Assembly: GCF_020882245.1 (NCBI RefSeq)
Contig: NC_083597.1
Span: forward strand, 14,356,581-14,420,580
DNA: 64,000 nucleotides
Direction: 5' to 3'
Source: Rhopalosiphum padi
Taxonomy: Eukaryota; Arthropoda; Insecta; Hemiptera; Aphididae
The position numbers were made by a program, and so were the translations under genes. This document shows positions 1 through 12,600 of the stretch, piece by piece. The notes beneath the pieces were generated by a model. That model saw only the letters and a program-made list of their open reading frames with translations, searched no databases and was not told the DNA's origin. Position 1 is the stretch's first letter; each line of letters starts with the position of its first letter.

Positions 1-41
1 CTTAGAAACAAAGTGGAATATCAGTCATTAGAACACAGAAT

Positions 42-216
42 CAGGCGCTTAGCCAGGGGGGGGTGTTACAGGTGTAATAACACCCCCCCTTAGCCGTGGT
101 ATACATAATATTTTTTTATCAAGATAAAGATGCATCATGTTATCAATTTTGTGTGTGTAACTTTTCAATTAATTTTGAATAACACCCCCTCTTAGAAATT
201 TCTAGCTACGCGCCTG
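42..216. mobile_element. hAT-type MITE, CAGGCGC family, copy 1
   Basis: Short non-coding element with terminal inverted repeats: the left end reads CAGGCGCTTAGCCAGG and the right end, reversed, reads CAGGCGCGTAGCTAG. It is flanked by a perfect 8-bp direct repeat, CACAGAAT, at 34-41 and 217-224. An 8-bp target-site duplication is the hallmark of hAT transposition. Inside are runs of G near the left end and runs of C near the right end. A second copy lies at 5761-6019 with its own perfect duplication. Confidence 0.85.
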
Positions 217-225
217 CACAGAATA

Positions 226-378
226 CATGGGAGGATAGGCCTACCGGGAAACCGCGGCATTTCCTGGTGGGCCCCCCTTCGTGTTTCGGTAATGGGGCCC
301 TTTTTGGACTTATTTTTTTCATGTGGGGGTCCCTTTTTAAAATTTCCCGGTAGGCCAAAAATGGCCTATCCGCCCATG
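226..378. mobile_element. hAT-type MITE, CATGGGCGGATAGGCC ends
   Basis: Palindromic element: the left end CATGGGAGGATAGGCC mirrors the right end (reversed CATGGGCGGATAGGCC), and the inner arms share CTACCGGGAAA. The flanks are ACAGAATA at 218-225 and ACAGAATG at 379-386, a 7/8 match consistent with an 8-bp duplication. The left copy overlaps the right target duplication of the neighbouring MITE, so the two insertions used nearly the same site. A 76-codon open frame here is a by-product of the palindrome. Confidence 0.8.
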
Positions 379-386
379 ACAGAATG

Positions 387-1004
387 TATTTCAAAATAAA
401 AAAATATATGTACAAGCAGTACGATACTATATTCATTTATGGATATCTATTCTATTGGCCATTATAATTATAGGCGTCATGGTTAATGTGTAAATGTGTA
501 TTACAAGAAATAGGTATAAATAATATAAATAATTGATAAGAAATAATATGAGTATATAAGAAAAAATGTTTTACTATAAAATTGAATATACTCAATTTTC
601 ATTATTGATAAATTATGATCAATGATCATGATTCATGGCTCTAGAATTCTAGATACTAATAATCGGCCTCAGCACTCAGCAGTTTTACAAAACATATGGG
701 TTGTTTGAAATTTACTTAAAAAGTAACTTTTTATCTTAACTTTAACTTTCTAACTAGTTAGTGCCTAGCTTGGCAATAAGCTGCCACTTTCTCAACCTTT
801 AATCCAAAAGTATTATTTTCAATTGATAAAAAATTCTTAAAAATAAATTACCACATATAGAGGTATAGAAGTTCTAATTGTTTTAACATCAATGACCAAA
901 ATATTACAATTTAAAAATAACAAGACAAGTAATTTTGACTTCATCATTTTAAGCATAAAAAATACTTCGAGTTATAGATAAAAACCATGCTTAATTTATT
1001 CTAA
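387..1004. other. AT-rich non-coding DNA; 3' flank of the NHR gene
   Basis: No coding exon is visible. On the minus strand, AATAAA at 1000-995 lies five bases past the stop codon of the NHR gene and is its probable polyadenylation signal. The remainder is low-complexity AT-rich sequence. Confidence 0.6.
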
Positions 1005-1753
1005 TTAAATAAACTTGCGTTGATTTTCATTGGATAAGGTTAATGAATTGCTTAGCCTTGTTAGCAAATTTTTTTCCTCATTAACATCGCGATCAACAAT
1101 AGTAACTTTAACCGTTCTGCCATACATATCAACTACACCCCATACTTTAGAAGGTAAATTTGAAACAGCTACTCCTTGATCAAGACCATTGATGTAATAA
1201 TGTAGATCACCATTTCGCTTTCGTATTAGACCAATGCGATCGCCAACCTATAACAGAATATAACAGATTTAGAAAAAATTAATATCCATTATAATATTGA
1301 CAATATTATAAATACTTTCAAATCATCCAGATTGAAATTTCCATATTCCCGTCTAATTCCTTTACCATTGGCCAATATACCACGGCCCGACATCATTGAA
1401 GTACCAGTCCTCAAATTAGTCATTGTTGATGGTATGGGAATAGCTCCTGGATCGTGAATAGTAACACCCACCTCAACACTACCACTCCACTTGTCTACTA
1501 GTTTATCAATGCGAATCTGAAAATCAAATAATCAAACTTCATAACAAATATGTACTGCATTTGGGTTTGATATAATATTTATCTTTACCTCAAACAATTC
1601 ATCGTCAAATAAATTTCGATTAGTCATGACAACGCCGTTATTAAATTCATCATATGCTCGCAGCCGCTTAGCTGATCTATTGTTTGGTGATAGTTTCACT
1701 AACGTACCACACCGTACATGAAACCTCAAACGGTCGTCCGAGCCAGACTGCAT
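1005..1753 (-). CDS. Single-NHR-domain Neuralized/NEURL4-like protein
   Basis: Three exons: 1753-1589, 1516-1316 and 1247-1005, all phase 0 with GT-AG junctions, giving 202 residues. Almost the whole protein is one Neuralized homology repeat. Visible NHR hallmarks are FHVRCG near the start, DEFNNGVVMTNR around residue 35, IRIDKLVDKWSGS opening exon 2, IHDP, PSTMTNLRTGT, GKGIRREYGNF, GDRIGLIRKRNGDLHYYING and VWGVVDMYGRTVKVTIVDRD. NHR domains are protein-interaction modules in Neuralized E3 ligases and in NEURL4, a six-repeat centriolar and HERC2-binding protein; the wording here is closest to NEURL4 repeats. There is no RING or SOCS box; a polar tail of about 30 residues follows. The ATG at 1753-1751 was chosen because an in-frame TAA lies seven codons upstream. 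Direct function is unknown. Retention of introns argues against a retrocopy. Confidence 0.88.
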
Positions 1754-2945
1754 TTTGACTTCTAACACCGACAATTATTTAGTACCGTTACACGCATCAC
1801 GTTGACTTTTTTCAGATTTAATTCCCAAAACCAAATGTTCGATCGATTATTACCGCACAGGGTTACATATCTCGTCATTCATCCGTAATTGAATGAAAAA
1901 ATAGGACTGTACATTTGTTTGCTAGTTTTGTAATGAAGAAAACATTGATTGTAAATCGGTATTCGGTGAAGAACTGGAAAAAATGGGAAAGTTGAAACTT
2001 AAAAGTTGAAAATGCCGTCTGGGCGTCTAGCTCTAGCATCGGTAGCATCTAGTATCTAATATCTATACTTTTATCAGTTGTTGTCGGCGAGTACAGCAGT
2101 CGTAGTGGACGGGACATGATTTATGATAAGGTTATAACTGATTAGTGATTTGCACACAGAATTCTGTGATTTGCATGTCGTTTTTTCCTTCTGAGTAATC
2201 TAACTCTTGTTCTATGGTTCTGAGTTTCTGACCGAAGTCTTATATTATTGCTTATTACATATTATTAGTTACCTATTAGGCATTAGCTTCTTACGATTAT
2301 TAAAGAAATCTTTAATTATTATTCTATTTCTGTACTTTAATCATTGCTCTGACCCAAGCGTGCACGCAGGATAAAATCCCACCAGGGGCAAGATCAAAAT
2401 TCTAAAACCAAATCAAATACCATAGAAATCGGGACTCGAGAGATTTTATAATTTTAAGCGACTTGCAGTAAACATTGTAAACTAACTAATACATTCAAGA
2501 TTATATTTTTAAAATATCTAAAAATATTATTATTTTTTACTAAACTCCATAAGACCATAAACGAATCTCAATAAAGATATGTTGTAATATTATGTATTAA
2601 TAATTATGCAATATGCGTTATCCCTGACTTAATTTCGAAATTAAAGCCATTTAAGTACCTAAGCCAATTTGGTATTTATTACTTGTGATACCTGACATTA
2701 TTATTCGCAACTGGAACTGGAAGTCGTAACGTTAAATTACCCTATGATTACGCACTCGGTCAACTCTTCCCACTAGAAGGAGATTAAAAGGCTGATTCCT
2801 CAACCAATAAGTCCATGGGATATACATTTTTAAGGTCAACTCCCATTTTGCAGCCGTATTTATTTTTTGAGTAACTTAATGAAACTTAATGTTAAAATTT
2901 AAAAATGACATAGGTACTATACTTAATTATATTTATGTATTAATT
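1754..2945. other. Upstream region of the NHR gene; no coding exon seen
   Basis: The first few hundred bases are less AT-rich than the surroundings and probably contain the 5' UTR and promoter of the minus-strand NHR gene. No convincing TATA box or other gene was recognised; the rest is AT-rich intergenic DNA. Confidence 0.4.
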
Positions 2946-3255
2946 CATTGGCGTGTTTACGGGAGTGGCCAGGTAGACACAAGCTCCCCCCCCCCCCCGG
3001 TGGACTGTGGCACCAACAAAATCATGCCCGAATAAAAAAAAAAGTCGTGCTATGTGTATCTTAGTAAGATAATCTTACAGTACCTTGTACCTAATTATAG
3101 ATTTTTATTATTTGTTTTATATTTTGTAATTTTTTAATCTTGTAACATAAAAAATAAATATTTCTTCATGTCTAAAAAAAAAAAATAAGTCTTGCGATTT
3201 AAAAATTTGTTGTGCCCCCTCGGGGCTCGGTCACTAAATTCTGAACACGTCTATG
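2946..3255. mobile_element. Probable degraded MITE
   Basis: Imperfect inverted ends: left CATTGGCGTGTTTACGG, right reversed CATAGACGTGTTCAG. It has a C-run near the left end and a G/C-rich block near the right end, as in other MITEs in this window. No clear target duplication was found, possibly because the next MITE (3256-3496) sits at its right terminus. Confidence 0.4.
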
Positions 3256-3496
3256 CAGTAGCGGATCTGAAGCTCATTTAAGGAGGGGGCGAATTTGTAT
3301 CATAGATTGATAGATACTACACTCTGTTCAGCGAGGGAGCATGCCACAGCCCGACGAAAATCGGTTCGTTTTGCGCATCCATGAGTTTATGACTTATGAA
3401 TTTCGTATTCTATGAATGATCAATATAATATATAATTCAAGTAAAAAAAAGCCCAGGGGGGGTAATCGCCACGTCCCCCCCTCAAATCCGCCACTG
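3256..3496. mobile_element. MITE with CAGTGGCGGATYTGA ends
   Basis: The left terminus CAGTAGCGGATCTGA matches the reversed right terminus CAGTGGCGGATTTGA. The flanks CGTCTATG and CGGCCTATG look like a decayed 8-bp duplication. The interior is AT-rich with a G-run near each end. Related ends occur at 22742-23033 and 24412-24668. Confidence 0.65.
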
Positions 3497-5760
3497 CGGC
3501 CTATGATACAGTATTTATGTACAATTGCATACGCTATTATTATGTACCTTTTATAGTCATTAATAAAAAAAAAAAAACAATAATTGCATAATAAAAGTTT
3601 TGAACAAGTTAAAATTATTTGTTGTGTTTAATTGAATAACTAACATTGTCCAAATAATCAATTAATTTCATTTACGGAGGATCGTTTTTCACTCTTTCCT
3701 TAAGACAACAAATTCTTTGTTCGAGCTTATTGTATGTTTATGTAAATTCTTTTAGCTTGTTTTCCACATTGGAGAAGATTCATGTCAACCTCAATTTTCA
3801 GAATTCAGATAATACGAGTATAGTAGGCACTAAGATAGTAAGATCGTTTCAAATGATAAATATTTCATTGTGTCTATCACTTTATTCATAAAATCATAAC
3901 CATGTGTCCATGTTTTAAAACTAAAATAATTTAAGAATTATGCGACGAAGTGGGTCGACGATAAAATGGGATTAATTTGGCGGCGAAATGAAACGGAGGT
4001 AGGTACATGACATCATGTGCTATAGTATGCTAGAACTCGCTAAATCTTCCTAACAACTATTACTTAAAACCATCATCGTTTCCTTCACATCAGATCGCAT
4101 GTTCCAAGTTAGAATAAGAACTTAGCTTTTCCCAACCTCAACTTCAACAGGACACTGGACTACTGGAGTCTTTCAAATTTCAGTCATTGGCCCAACCCTC
4201 TTCGACACCTATTGCCACGATATCCCGACTCCCCCCAAATTCCCAACTGGCGATGTATAAACAGATGAGTAGATGACACAACTATAATAAAGTAATAAGA
4301 TACCTATCTCCCAGGAAAACTCAATTCAAAGTATTGGATGTTCCTACTTTCCTAGACGAAAAACTAACATGAAAAATGCACTTATACAAAAAACTCACGC
4401 AAGACTATGTAAGAAATAAGAATGAGCTCCCTTTATCTCTCAGTTGAGGTAAGTACAAAAAAATCTACGTTTTAAATAAAATCATCAATCCTACTATTTA
4501 CGATATACCTCAATTATTGAAGGTAGTTATAATTATATTATTATAATTACCTTGCAATCATTCGCGTTTATTAGTCACATTTGCTTGCATAGTACCTATG
4601 TTATTCTTATTATTAACTCAGTACCAACCTAACCTAACCTACTGGAGTGAGGATGCTTATAGTTCATTACGTATATATTTTTTATATATTTAAATACTCA
4701 CACACATATATGTATAGTCATTTACTTATTTGTTGTTGTTGTTTTAATCCATTAACAATGATAAAATAATTTTATATTAGGTATACCTATGAATAAAGAA
4801 TAATATATAATAAAATATTAAAATATATAAATCGATAACCAGCCTAAAACCTACAGGTTATAATTATTAGTGTTGTTATTACAATACAAATACAATAGTC
4901 AATAATATATTTGTAGCAAACTAGGAACAGTTCGGGTTCGATAATTTTTTCGTTTCAGCCAGTGAGCCAACGGATTCAGCAGTAGCAATCGGCACTCGTG
5001 GATTTGTGTATTGTGGATAGATAATACAAATTTGTATTATCTATGAAATCGTGGCATAAGATAATGTGATTATGATAGGTGAAAAGCCAAGAGAGCACGG
5101 CTGTCTCTATAATATACCTTGGTTTGTTGCCACATTACTGATTGCCATATTGTAATAACTTAGTATTGGTGTTAGTCACAATCATAGACCTTATGCCTTA
5201 TGGCTTATGCTAAGCATAAGGTATATGTGGTCACGATTTAAGATACTATGTTAAATCAGTTAAATCGTTAATTGATAGTTCTAGCCCGCTGTGTGTTTAA
5301 TGTTTATTCGAATAATAAATTGCATGACTAAATTACGTTATTGTTTAAAAATTATTCGAATAATTCATTAAATGAATAACATTACTTGAATAAATACTAC
5401 TACTAATAATAATAATAATAATAATTAATAAATAATTTATAATAATGACTATAAAGTAATAAATTTATTAGTTTCAAGTTTGAAAATTATACGAATTAGG
5501 TACCTACCACCAATTATTATTCGTTTCAATAGGTAAACCATATCAAGTTTTTTCCACTTTAAGTTACAATTTTAAGTATATTTCTTTTTATTTTCAACTT
5601 ATTTAGGTACCAGTAGTTCCCAATCCATTGGCCGCGGGTAGCGTAGAACTGTGCCATGGACCATACACCTAATATTAGTAATATTTACATTAATACCGTA
5701 TTTATTTTTATTATATATCTAATAATATCATATATGTAAATATGTTATATACATACGTAT
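3497..5760. other. AT-rich intergenic DNA, no gene seen
   Basis: No exon-like reading frame with splice sites was found on either strand. It contains a TAA trinucleotide run at about 5402-5427 and short AT-rich palindromic patches with TTATTCGAATAA-like words at 5300-5380. Confidence 0.5.
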
Positions 5761-6019
5761 CAGGCGCGTACCCAGGTAGGGGGTGTTACAGGTGTAGTAA
5801 CAGTAGTAACACCCCCCCCCCTTGACCGTGGTAAACTCGTAGATTTACATTTTTTTTTTATTAATAATAATACTATTTAAATTTTTTCTCATAAACCATT
5901 ATCTATTCACTTGTAATGCGTTTGTACAATATAGTATACGTAAAGTTATCAATTTTATATGTATAATTTTGTCAGATTCTGAATAACACCCCCCTTTGAA
6001 ATTCCTAGCTACGCACCTG
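5761..6019. mobile_element. hAT-type MITE, CAGGCGC family, copy 2
   Basis: Same family as 42-216: the left end is CAGGCGCGTACCCAGG and the reversed right end is CAGGTGCGTAGCTAGG, with matching internal words (GGGGTGTTACAGGTGTA near the left, AACACCCCCC near the right). It is flanked by a perfect 8-bp duplication ATACGTAT at 5753-5760 and 6020-6027. It is longer than copy 1 because of an extra central AT-rich stretch. Confidence 0.85.
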
Positions 6020-6623
6020 ATACGTATATAGGTGTGCTATTATATAGTCATAAATGGACCTCAACGATTTTATTACAAAATTGGTGATCCGCACAACTAC
6101 AAAGGTTGAGAACCACAGTTATATACCTATACTATTTAAACTAAAATTATTGGGGTATACAACTATTTGAGCTGATATTTCTTATAAATCATTAAATCTG
6201 TAATGGTAAATATAAACAAGAATGTCTGTAATAAGTCTACTATGAAGTTCTTTTTTGTTTTATTTGAGTTTTTAACTTGGTTTATTAATTTATTAAAATA
6301 TATCCTCTATAATTTTAAATTTTAGTATAAATTAGTATTTACCTATTGGCTATTTGATAATAGAAGTGGTTTTTGTCACTAAATATAATTAGTTGAATAA
6401 AAATTATTCGAATATATCGAATAAATTATATCGATTGAATAATTGAATTGGGTAAACTATCGAATAAATCGATAGTTATTATTCATCGTAGCCCATCACT
6501 AAGCTGCAGTCTACCCACTACTTAGTTAGTATACCGTGATACCTTATCGCCGGTGGTCCAATTTTTTGTCTTTATCCGCTTTACGGCTTTCTTTCAAAAA
6601 CATATTTTAAATATTCGTTAATA

Positions 6624-9600
6624 ATGGCTGATTCATTATTGCCCGCGATTTTGGACTTGAACAGTTTGCCCATAGTACGCATTGATCTAAACGTACCGCC
6701 TTTAGACCAAATCATCGAAGGTAAGGTACACTTACCTTAGTAACTACAAACACGATAGTAGCGAATATGAATAACATTAAATAATAATTAATAATTTCTA
6801 TCTTAAAATAACATATTATGTGCATTAGTTATTATTATACATATACAATAATATTATATATCATAAACAGTAGGTATACAGAGGGTGTATCACGAATATA
6901 TTTCATTATTTTCATATACCTAATAATATATTTTGGATATATCGTATATTTTTGGTACATGTCAAATAGTCGTGCACTCTGTATACAAAACGTGTACTTG
7001 TCTCTACAATCTACATTATAATATACAGTATAATTTTTAATTATCTTTTTTTTAGAACTATTTACCTATCTATAAACTATTATAAATTTGTGTCTACTAG
7101 TCTATTATCTCACTGAACAACATAATATTGACAGAGTAATTATTATTAACCTTGGATATTATAGTAACATAAATGTGTTACAGGTTTCAAGCTAACATTT
7201 GAATAAATCCTTTATATTCTACCTAAAACAATTTCACCTAATAACCTGATGTACCTTATTTGGACATTTGCTATTTTGTTCTAAGGATTTCAATAATTAA
7301 ACTCACCGGCGCCATCACTGTATAGCAATAATGTTTTTTTTTATATAGGTACGTACGAGATGATTATTATTTAATTTATCGAAAAACACTCGTTATTTCA
7401 AAAACGTTTAGTTTGAGTCATATAAAACACATTTTTCTAAAAAATTATAGGTACGTGTATAATACATAATATACGCTAAATAGCTAATTGACAATTAAAT
7501 AGGTAAAAAATCGGAAAAAAATAATGTTTTCTAAAATCATATAAATCTCAATAAAAATTTAAAAAACTAATATTTAATTTATTTTTAAAATGCATACGTT
7601 TTTGAACACCAAATATGATAAAACACTCAAATTGTATCTATCATATTTACTTAAAAAAAAATTGGAAAGCAAAAAAATCTTAAAATCTTCAATTAAACCA
7701 TAAAAAAAGTATTTAATAACATGTAGTTCTTAGTGTAAGAAAAATAAAACTCTAAATAACAATGTACTTCTATTTAAGAGTAAACTATGAATTTAGTGGT
7801 TTAAGAAAAATTTAATTCATATAAAATTACATTATTTAAGTAAAGTTGATAACAAATAATCAGGGTGATGGTCACGACATAGGTCACGACTGTAATCTGA
7901 TTGCTCCATCATATCTATAGCCTATAAAAACAAACTACATAATAATATTTTTATTTGACTTTTTTATTGACTATACTACCTTTTTTAAAAAAAAATTCTA
8001 GTCTAGAACATTAACACCATTTTTGAAAAGAGTAAATATTTTCGGATTCAGTATTTTAAAATAAACATGGATACTATAAACTCAAACGTCTACAACTATG
8101 TCAATTAACTAAATCTACACAATTTATATAATATATTAATTATATGTATACGTTTAGTGCGTTAATAGTAAATAACGTTGCTATAGCACTATAATAGGCC
8201 ACAGTTCAATACTAGTATCCGGTTAAGGAAGGATAGAAAGAGGGGGTCAATGGGGGCCATTCCCCCCCGTTCACAAAAAAAAGTATCATATATTCCAACA
8301 AAGTTTATTTTAAATAGATGATGACCTTTTTTTAGTTGATATAACGAACAAATTGCTCCTCCCTCGTTTAGGACCACTGTATCCGCCCTATTGTATCCGG
8401 TTGAATTGAAAACTCAAAAATCCTATGAGAATTTGCTATTGTAGGTATTTTAACATATTCATATCATCTTCAGTTAGATCGCGGGACCAATTTAAGTAAA
8501 AAATGAGAACGTTAATATAATATTTATCAGTTATCTACCATTAATGAAATAAAATAAAAATAGTAGAGATGGAGAGTAGGTCACTGGTCACTATAATATA
8601 TGTGTTAAATTTGAATGCAATTACGGGTATCATTGTATACGAAAAACTATTCTGAACGGAGATGATTTGTCTGTTCATGATAATTAGTTGGATATATTAT
8701 ATTAATACCTATATTTAAATTGTAATATATCGTTATTTTATGCGATTTCGTAAAAAATTAAATTTCATACGCTCATAAAATGTTTTCTATATTGACACTG
8801 GAATTTTTTTTTACAGTTACTTGAAAGAAAACTTATATATAACCTTGTATTGGATTTTTGAACTTAAAGTATAAATCACAAAAATTTTATGAATTTTCAA
8901 CTTCAAAATTCCTTGCAAATTTTCGCGATTTTGATATATTTCGTAAACATTTAAACTTTAAATGCTTATAAACAAAAATTGTGACTAACGATTTTTGATT
9001 TTTTTTTACTACGATAAGTACAACTTATAATAAATCTTGTATTAAATTTTAAAGATTTTTTTGGATAGCCAAATTTTTTTTTGTCGGCATTTTAAGAAAA
9101 AAAACTTAGAAAAGTCGAAAATTTCAATTGTCTATAAGTAGCTTAAAAAAGGTCAAAATATTTTGAAAATTTAATCGTAAATATATAACCATAATATAAA
9201 CATTTGGTGAAAATGTCACGTATTTACAATAATTCATTTATGAGTTACAGCAAAATCAAAAAATCGATTTTGTTGAAAAGTGGTTATGCGTAAAAATTCC
9301 CGTTTTCCGTTATTTTTTCAGGGTTATTCCCGGCGCTTTTGAAAACTACTGGAAATTTTTTACTTTTGACCCCCCATAGTACCAACTAGATGAATTTTCC
9401 TATTCAAAGAGGGGGTGAAGTCAAAAATCGAAGCATTATTACTACTCCAAAACGTGATGATAGACACAAAAACAAATAAAAAACACACATCATTGTAAAA
9501 TCAATACATTGATCACTCTGTTCAGAATCTAAAATGTACCGACATTTTTAATTATTAAAGATACTATTATTAATATAAGACATTTTATCATTGTTCGTTG

Positions 9601-12600
9601 GACCGTTTATCTACCTACAGAAAACTTTTTGAACTATAATCTTTTTGCAGTGTTTGCACTACTTGTAATTTGTAATGTTATACTAATTAGATTTAAATAG
9701 GTATAAATAGCTGTGTATAGTAAAGTATATCCAAAAAGTTATTTAACCTATTCACGGTTAGATTTTATTTTATGATTTCAGCCCTTTTACCGGAGCTGTT
9801 AAAAAATTTTGAAACCGTGAGTGTTGACGCGGTGCAATGTCCCGACTTAACCTGTCCACCGTTCAACTTGGCTGCCGAAGGTAAGTACTGAATCGTGATA
9901 TAATTATACACACTAATATCTACGTTACACACATGCAGCCGCACAGGTGACTTAAAAATCTTCTAATAATCAGAATAATCTTCTATGAAAGTAATATAAT
10001 ATTATTAGTTATTACTTATTAGTAATAAGCACCGTAGATAACCGTTGTAATAAGTAATAACTTATAAGTTATAACTAAAATAATAACTTACTACTTATAA
10101 GTTATTACCTAGGTAAGTAACCTAAAATTCACTAATTCGTCCACCAATAGATTTAGTAACCACGTTTATAGTTTCTTTAACTATACCAGCTTACATTGAA
10201 TTCAATACCTAGTCAAAATAAAATATGCACCTACAATTTATATTTGTAAACATTGCCATTGCGTAATGTGTAAATTGTATATACGTATTATGTAGACATT
10301 AAGACATGTAGTATAATATGTATATTGAAGTGTTCGCTTAAGACTACAGTATATAGAGTATGAATTTGAATACCTATATTTATAATAATTTTGCGTATTG
10401 TAATGTGGGTATTATATAGGACTGAATGGTGACGAAACGGTAATCGACATTGGTAGCCCGTCGTTCCTACTGCCCTTAGTGAACTTAAACAAGGTTTACG
10501 ATATAAGAGACTTCACGAAAGTTACTGGGACAGACCCTATATTTGTCATTGGAGCGGGTGCTGGTCCGTGGCCTTACGCGGGAGTCAACTGCGAAGTAAG
10601 ATGTGTACTACTGTCTACTCGTAATATAACAAATACCTAAATTATATTTTTAACTTCACTGTTTCGTACAATGATCATGAATCTATAAGACTATAACAGA
10701 TAATACTAGTTTATTGAAATTAGCAAATCATTATTTATTAGTTTATCACTATATATTATATTATTCTGATAGATACTCACCTAACTACCTATGAACATAT
10801 AAATACAAAATATATACAGATGCGTGGGGTGGAGTGGTACGGGGTTACCCCGTTCACTACTCCGCTTGTCTAAAATTTAAATACGTATAACTCATAAACT
10901 ACTAGCCCTAGCTAAATTCGATTTTTATGTATTAAAATACTCAGAAAAATATTCTGCTTAGAAATATGAAATTAAAACTCTATGTTGTCATTCAAAAAAG
11001 TAAAAAACTTAAAAAAAATATAAGGATAAAAAATATTTAAAAATATGATTTTTTAATAAAAACGTTGTTTTTTAACAACTTGAAACTATGTAAGTCAGAA
11101 TTTGAATATATACACAATTTAAGCATAAAAATCACCTTGTATATTACTGAAACAATCAAATATGATTACTTAACTATATATTTAAGGAAAAACGAAAATC
11201 ATCTAAATAATGTATATTATATTAGTATAATATAATATAGTATTTGTATATATTAGTATAATCGGTATAATCCGTCTAACAATATCTGTGGTTTCTTTTT
11301 TTTTAGTTTATTGGAAACGTAAAAATGACTTCCAACAATAGCGTAAACAATAATTGTTCTCACCTTTACAAAGTTGATCCCCAGACTGAGATTCAAGTGC
11401 ATAACCGTTTGCCTCAAGACGAAACGCGATTTGCGTTGTTGGCCAATTTTTTCACTAGTCACGGTTTTAAAGGAAAGGTAATAAACCTATAGTGTACAAA
11501 CACAATAAATATAAACTATATTAATGTATAATTTGCATATTTTATCTCGCCAAGACCATTGAATAATAATATATAAATATAAATTGTTGATAACTGATAT
11601 TACAATTGTTGAAAATATTGAATTGTCTTATCAAATATATTTATTAGGATTTTGTACCAAAATGCTTAAATGCACATTAAATATTTTAACAATTTATTTT
11701 ACAATTATGAATTTGTAATAATTTTAAGTTATGTCCTATGCATGTCTATGTCTATAGGTAATATATAGTATATATATGTATATAATATATATTATATACT
11801 ATACAATTGCATGTAAGTCTTTTCCAAGGATGTATTATAGTAATATGATCATTAGTCATTACCCATAGGCGCAATTTGAGTTTTAAATTTGGGGGGGAGC
11901 TATTATAATTTGCATGTATGTACTGTGTATATGCTCCCTGAGATATTATATAAAGGTGGAAGGGGATATATACAAACCATTTGGGGGGGGGGATAATTGA
12001 TTTTGAGGGGGTTAGCCCCCCAAGCCCCCTTCAAATTGCGCTTGTCATAACTTAATAAAAACCAAAACAATTTAATAATTTATAAGCATAATGCACAATT
12101 AAAAAGGGTGGGCCATTTGGGTATCGCTCTGCAGTATAGTAGATATGAGAGTAGGTCACTATAATGGACGTGTTAAATTTGAATGCAGTGACTTTTAATA
12201 GTAAATAATAAACATTGCAAATTCCTTGCAAATTTTCGCGATTTTGTCATTTTGACATATTTTGTTAACATTTGAACTTTAAATGCTTATAAACAAAAAT
12301 TTTGACTAACGGTTTTTGTTTTTTTTTTACTTCGATAAGTACAACTTATAATAAACCTTGTATTAAATTTTAAAAAATTTTTTTATCGGCATAAAATTTA
12401 GAAAAATCGAAAATTTCAATTGTCTGCTAATAAAAAGCTAAAATAGCTAAAAAAAAAAAGACAAAATATTTTGAAAATTTAATTGTAAATAGATAACGCG
12501 AATATAAACATCTGGTGAAAATTTCAAGAATTTACAATGATTCGTTTTTGAGTTACAGCAAAATAAAAAAATCGATTTTGTCAAAAACTGGTTATGCGTA

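Noticed and set aside
206..436. 76-codon frame on the minus strand
   Set aside because: It spans a palindromic MITE and its flank; no coding evidence.
1754..1774. Upstream extension of the NHR protein from a TTG codon
   Set aside because: Eukaryotic initiation at TTG is unlikely; the ATG at 1753 follows an in-frame TAA and suits the domain boundary.
8210..8400. Possible MITE with G- and C-rich blocks
   Set aside because: TATCCGGTTAA and TATCCGGTTGA near its two sides are direct, not inverted, and no target duplication was seen.
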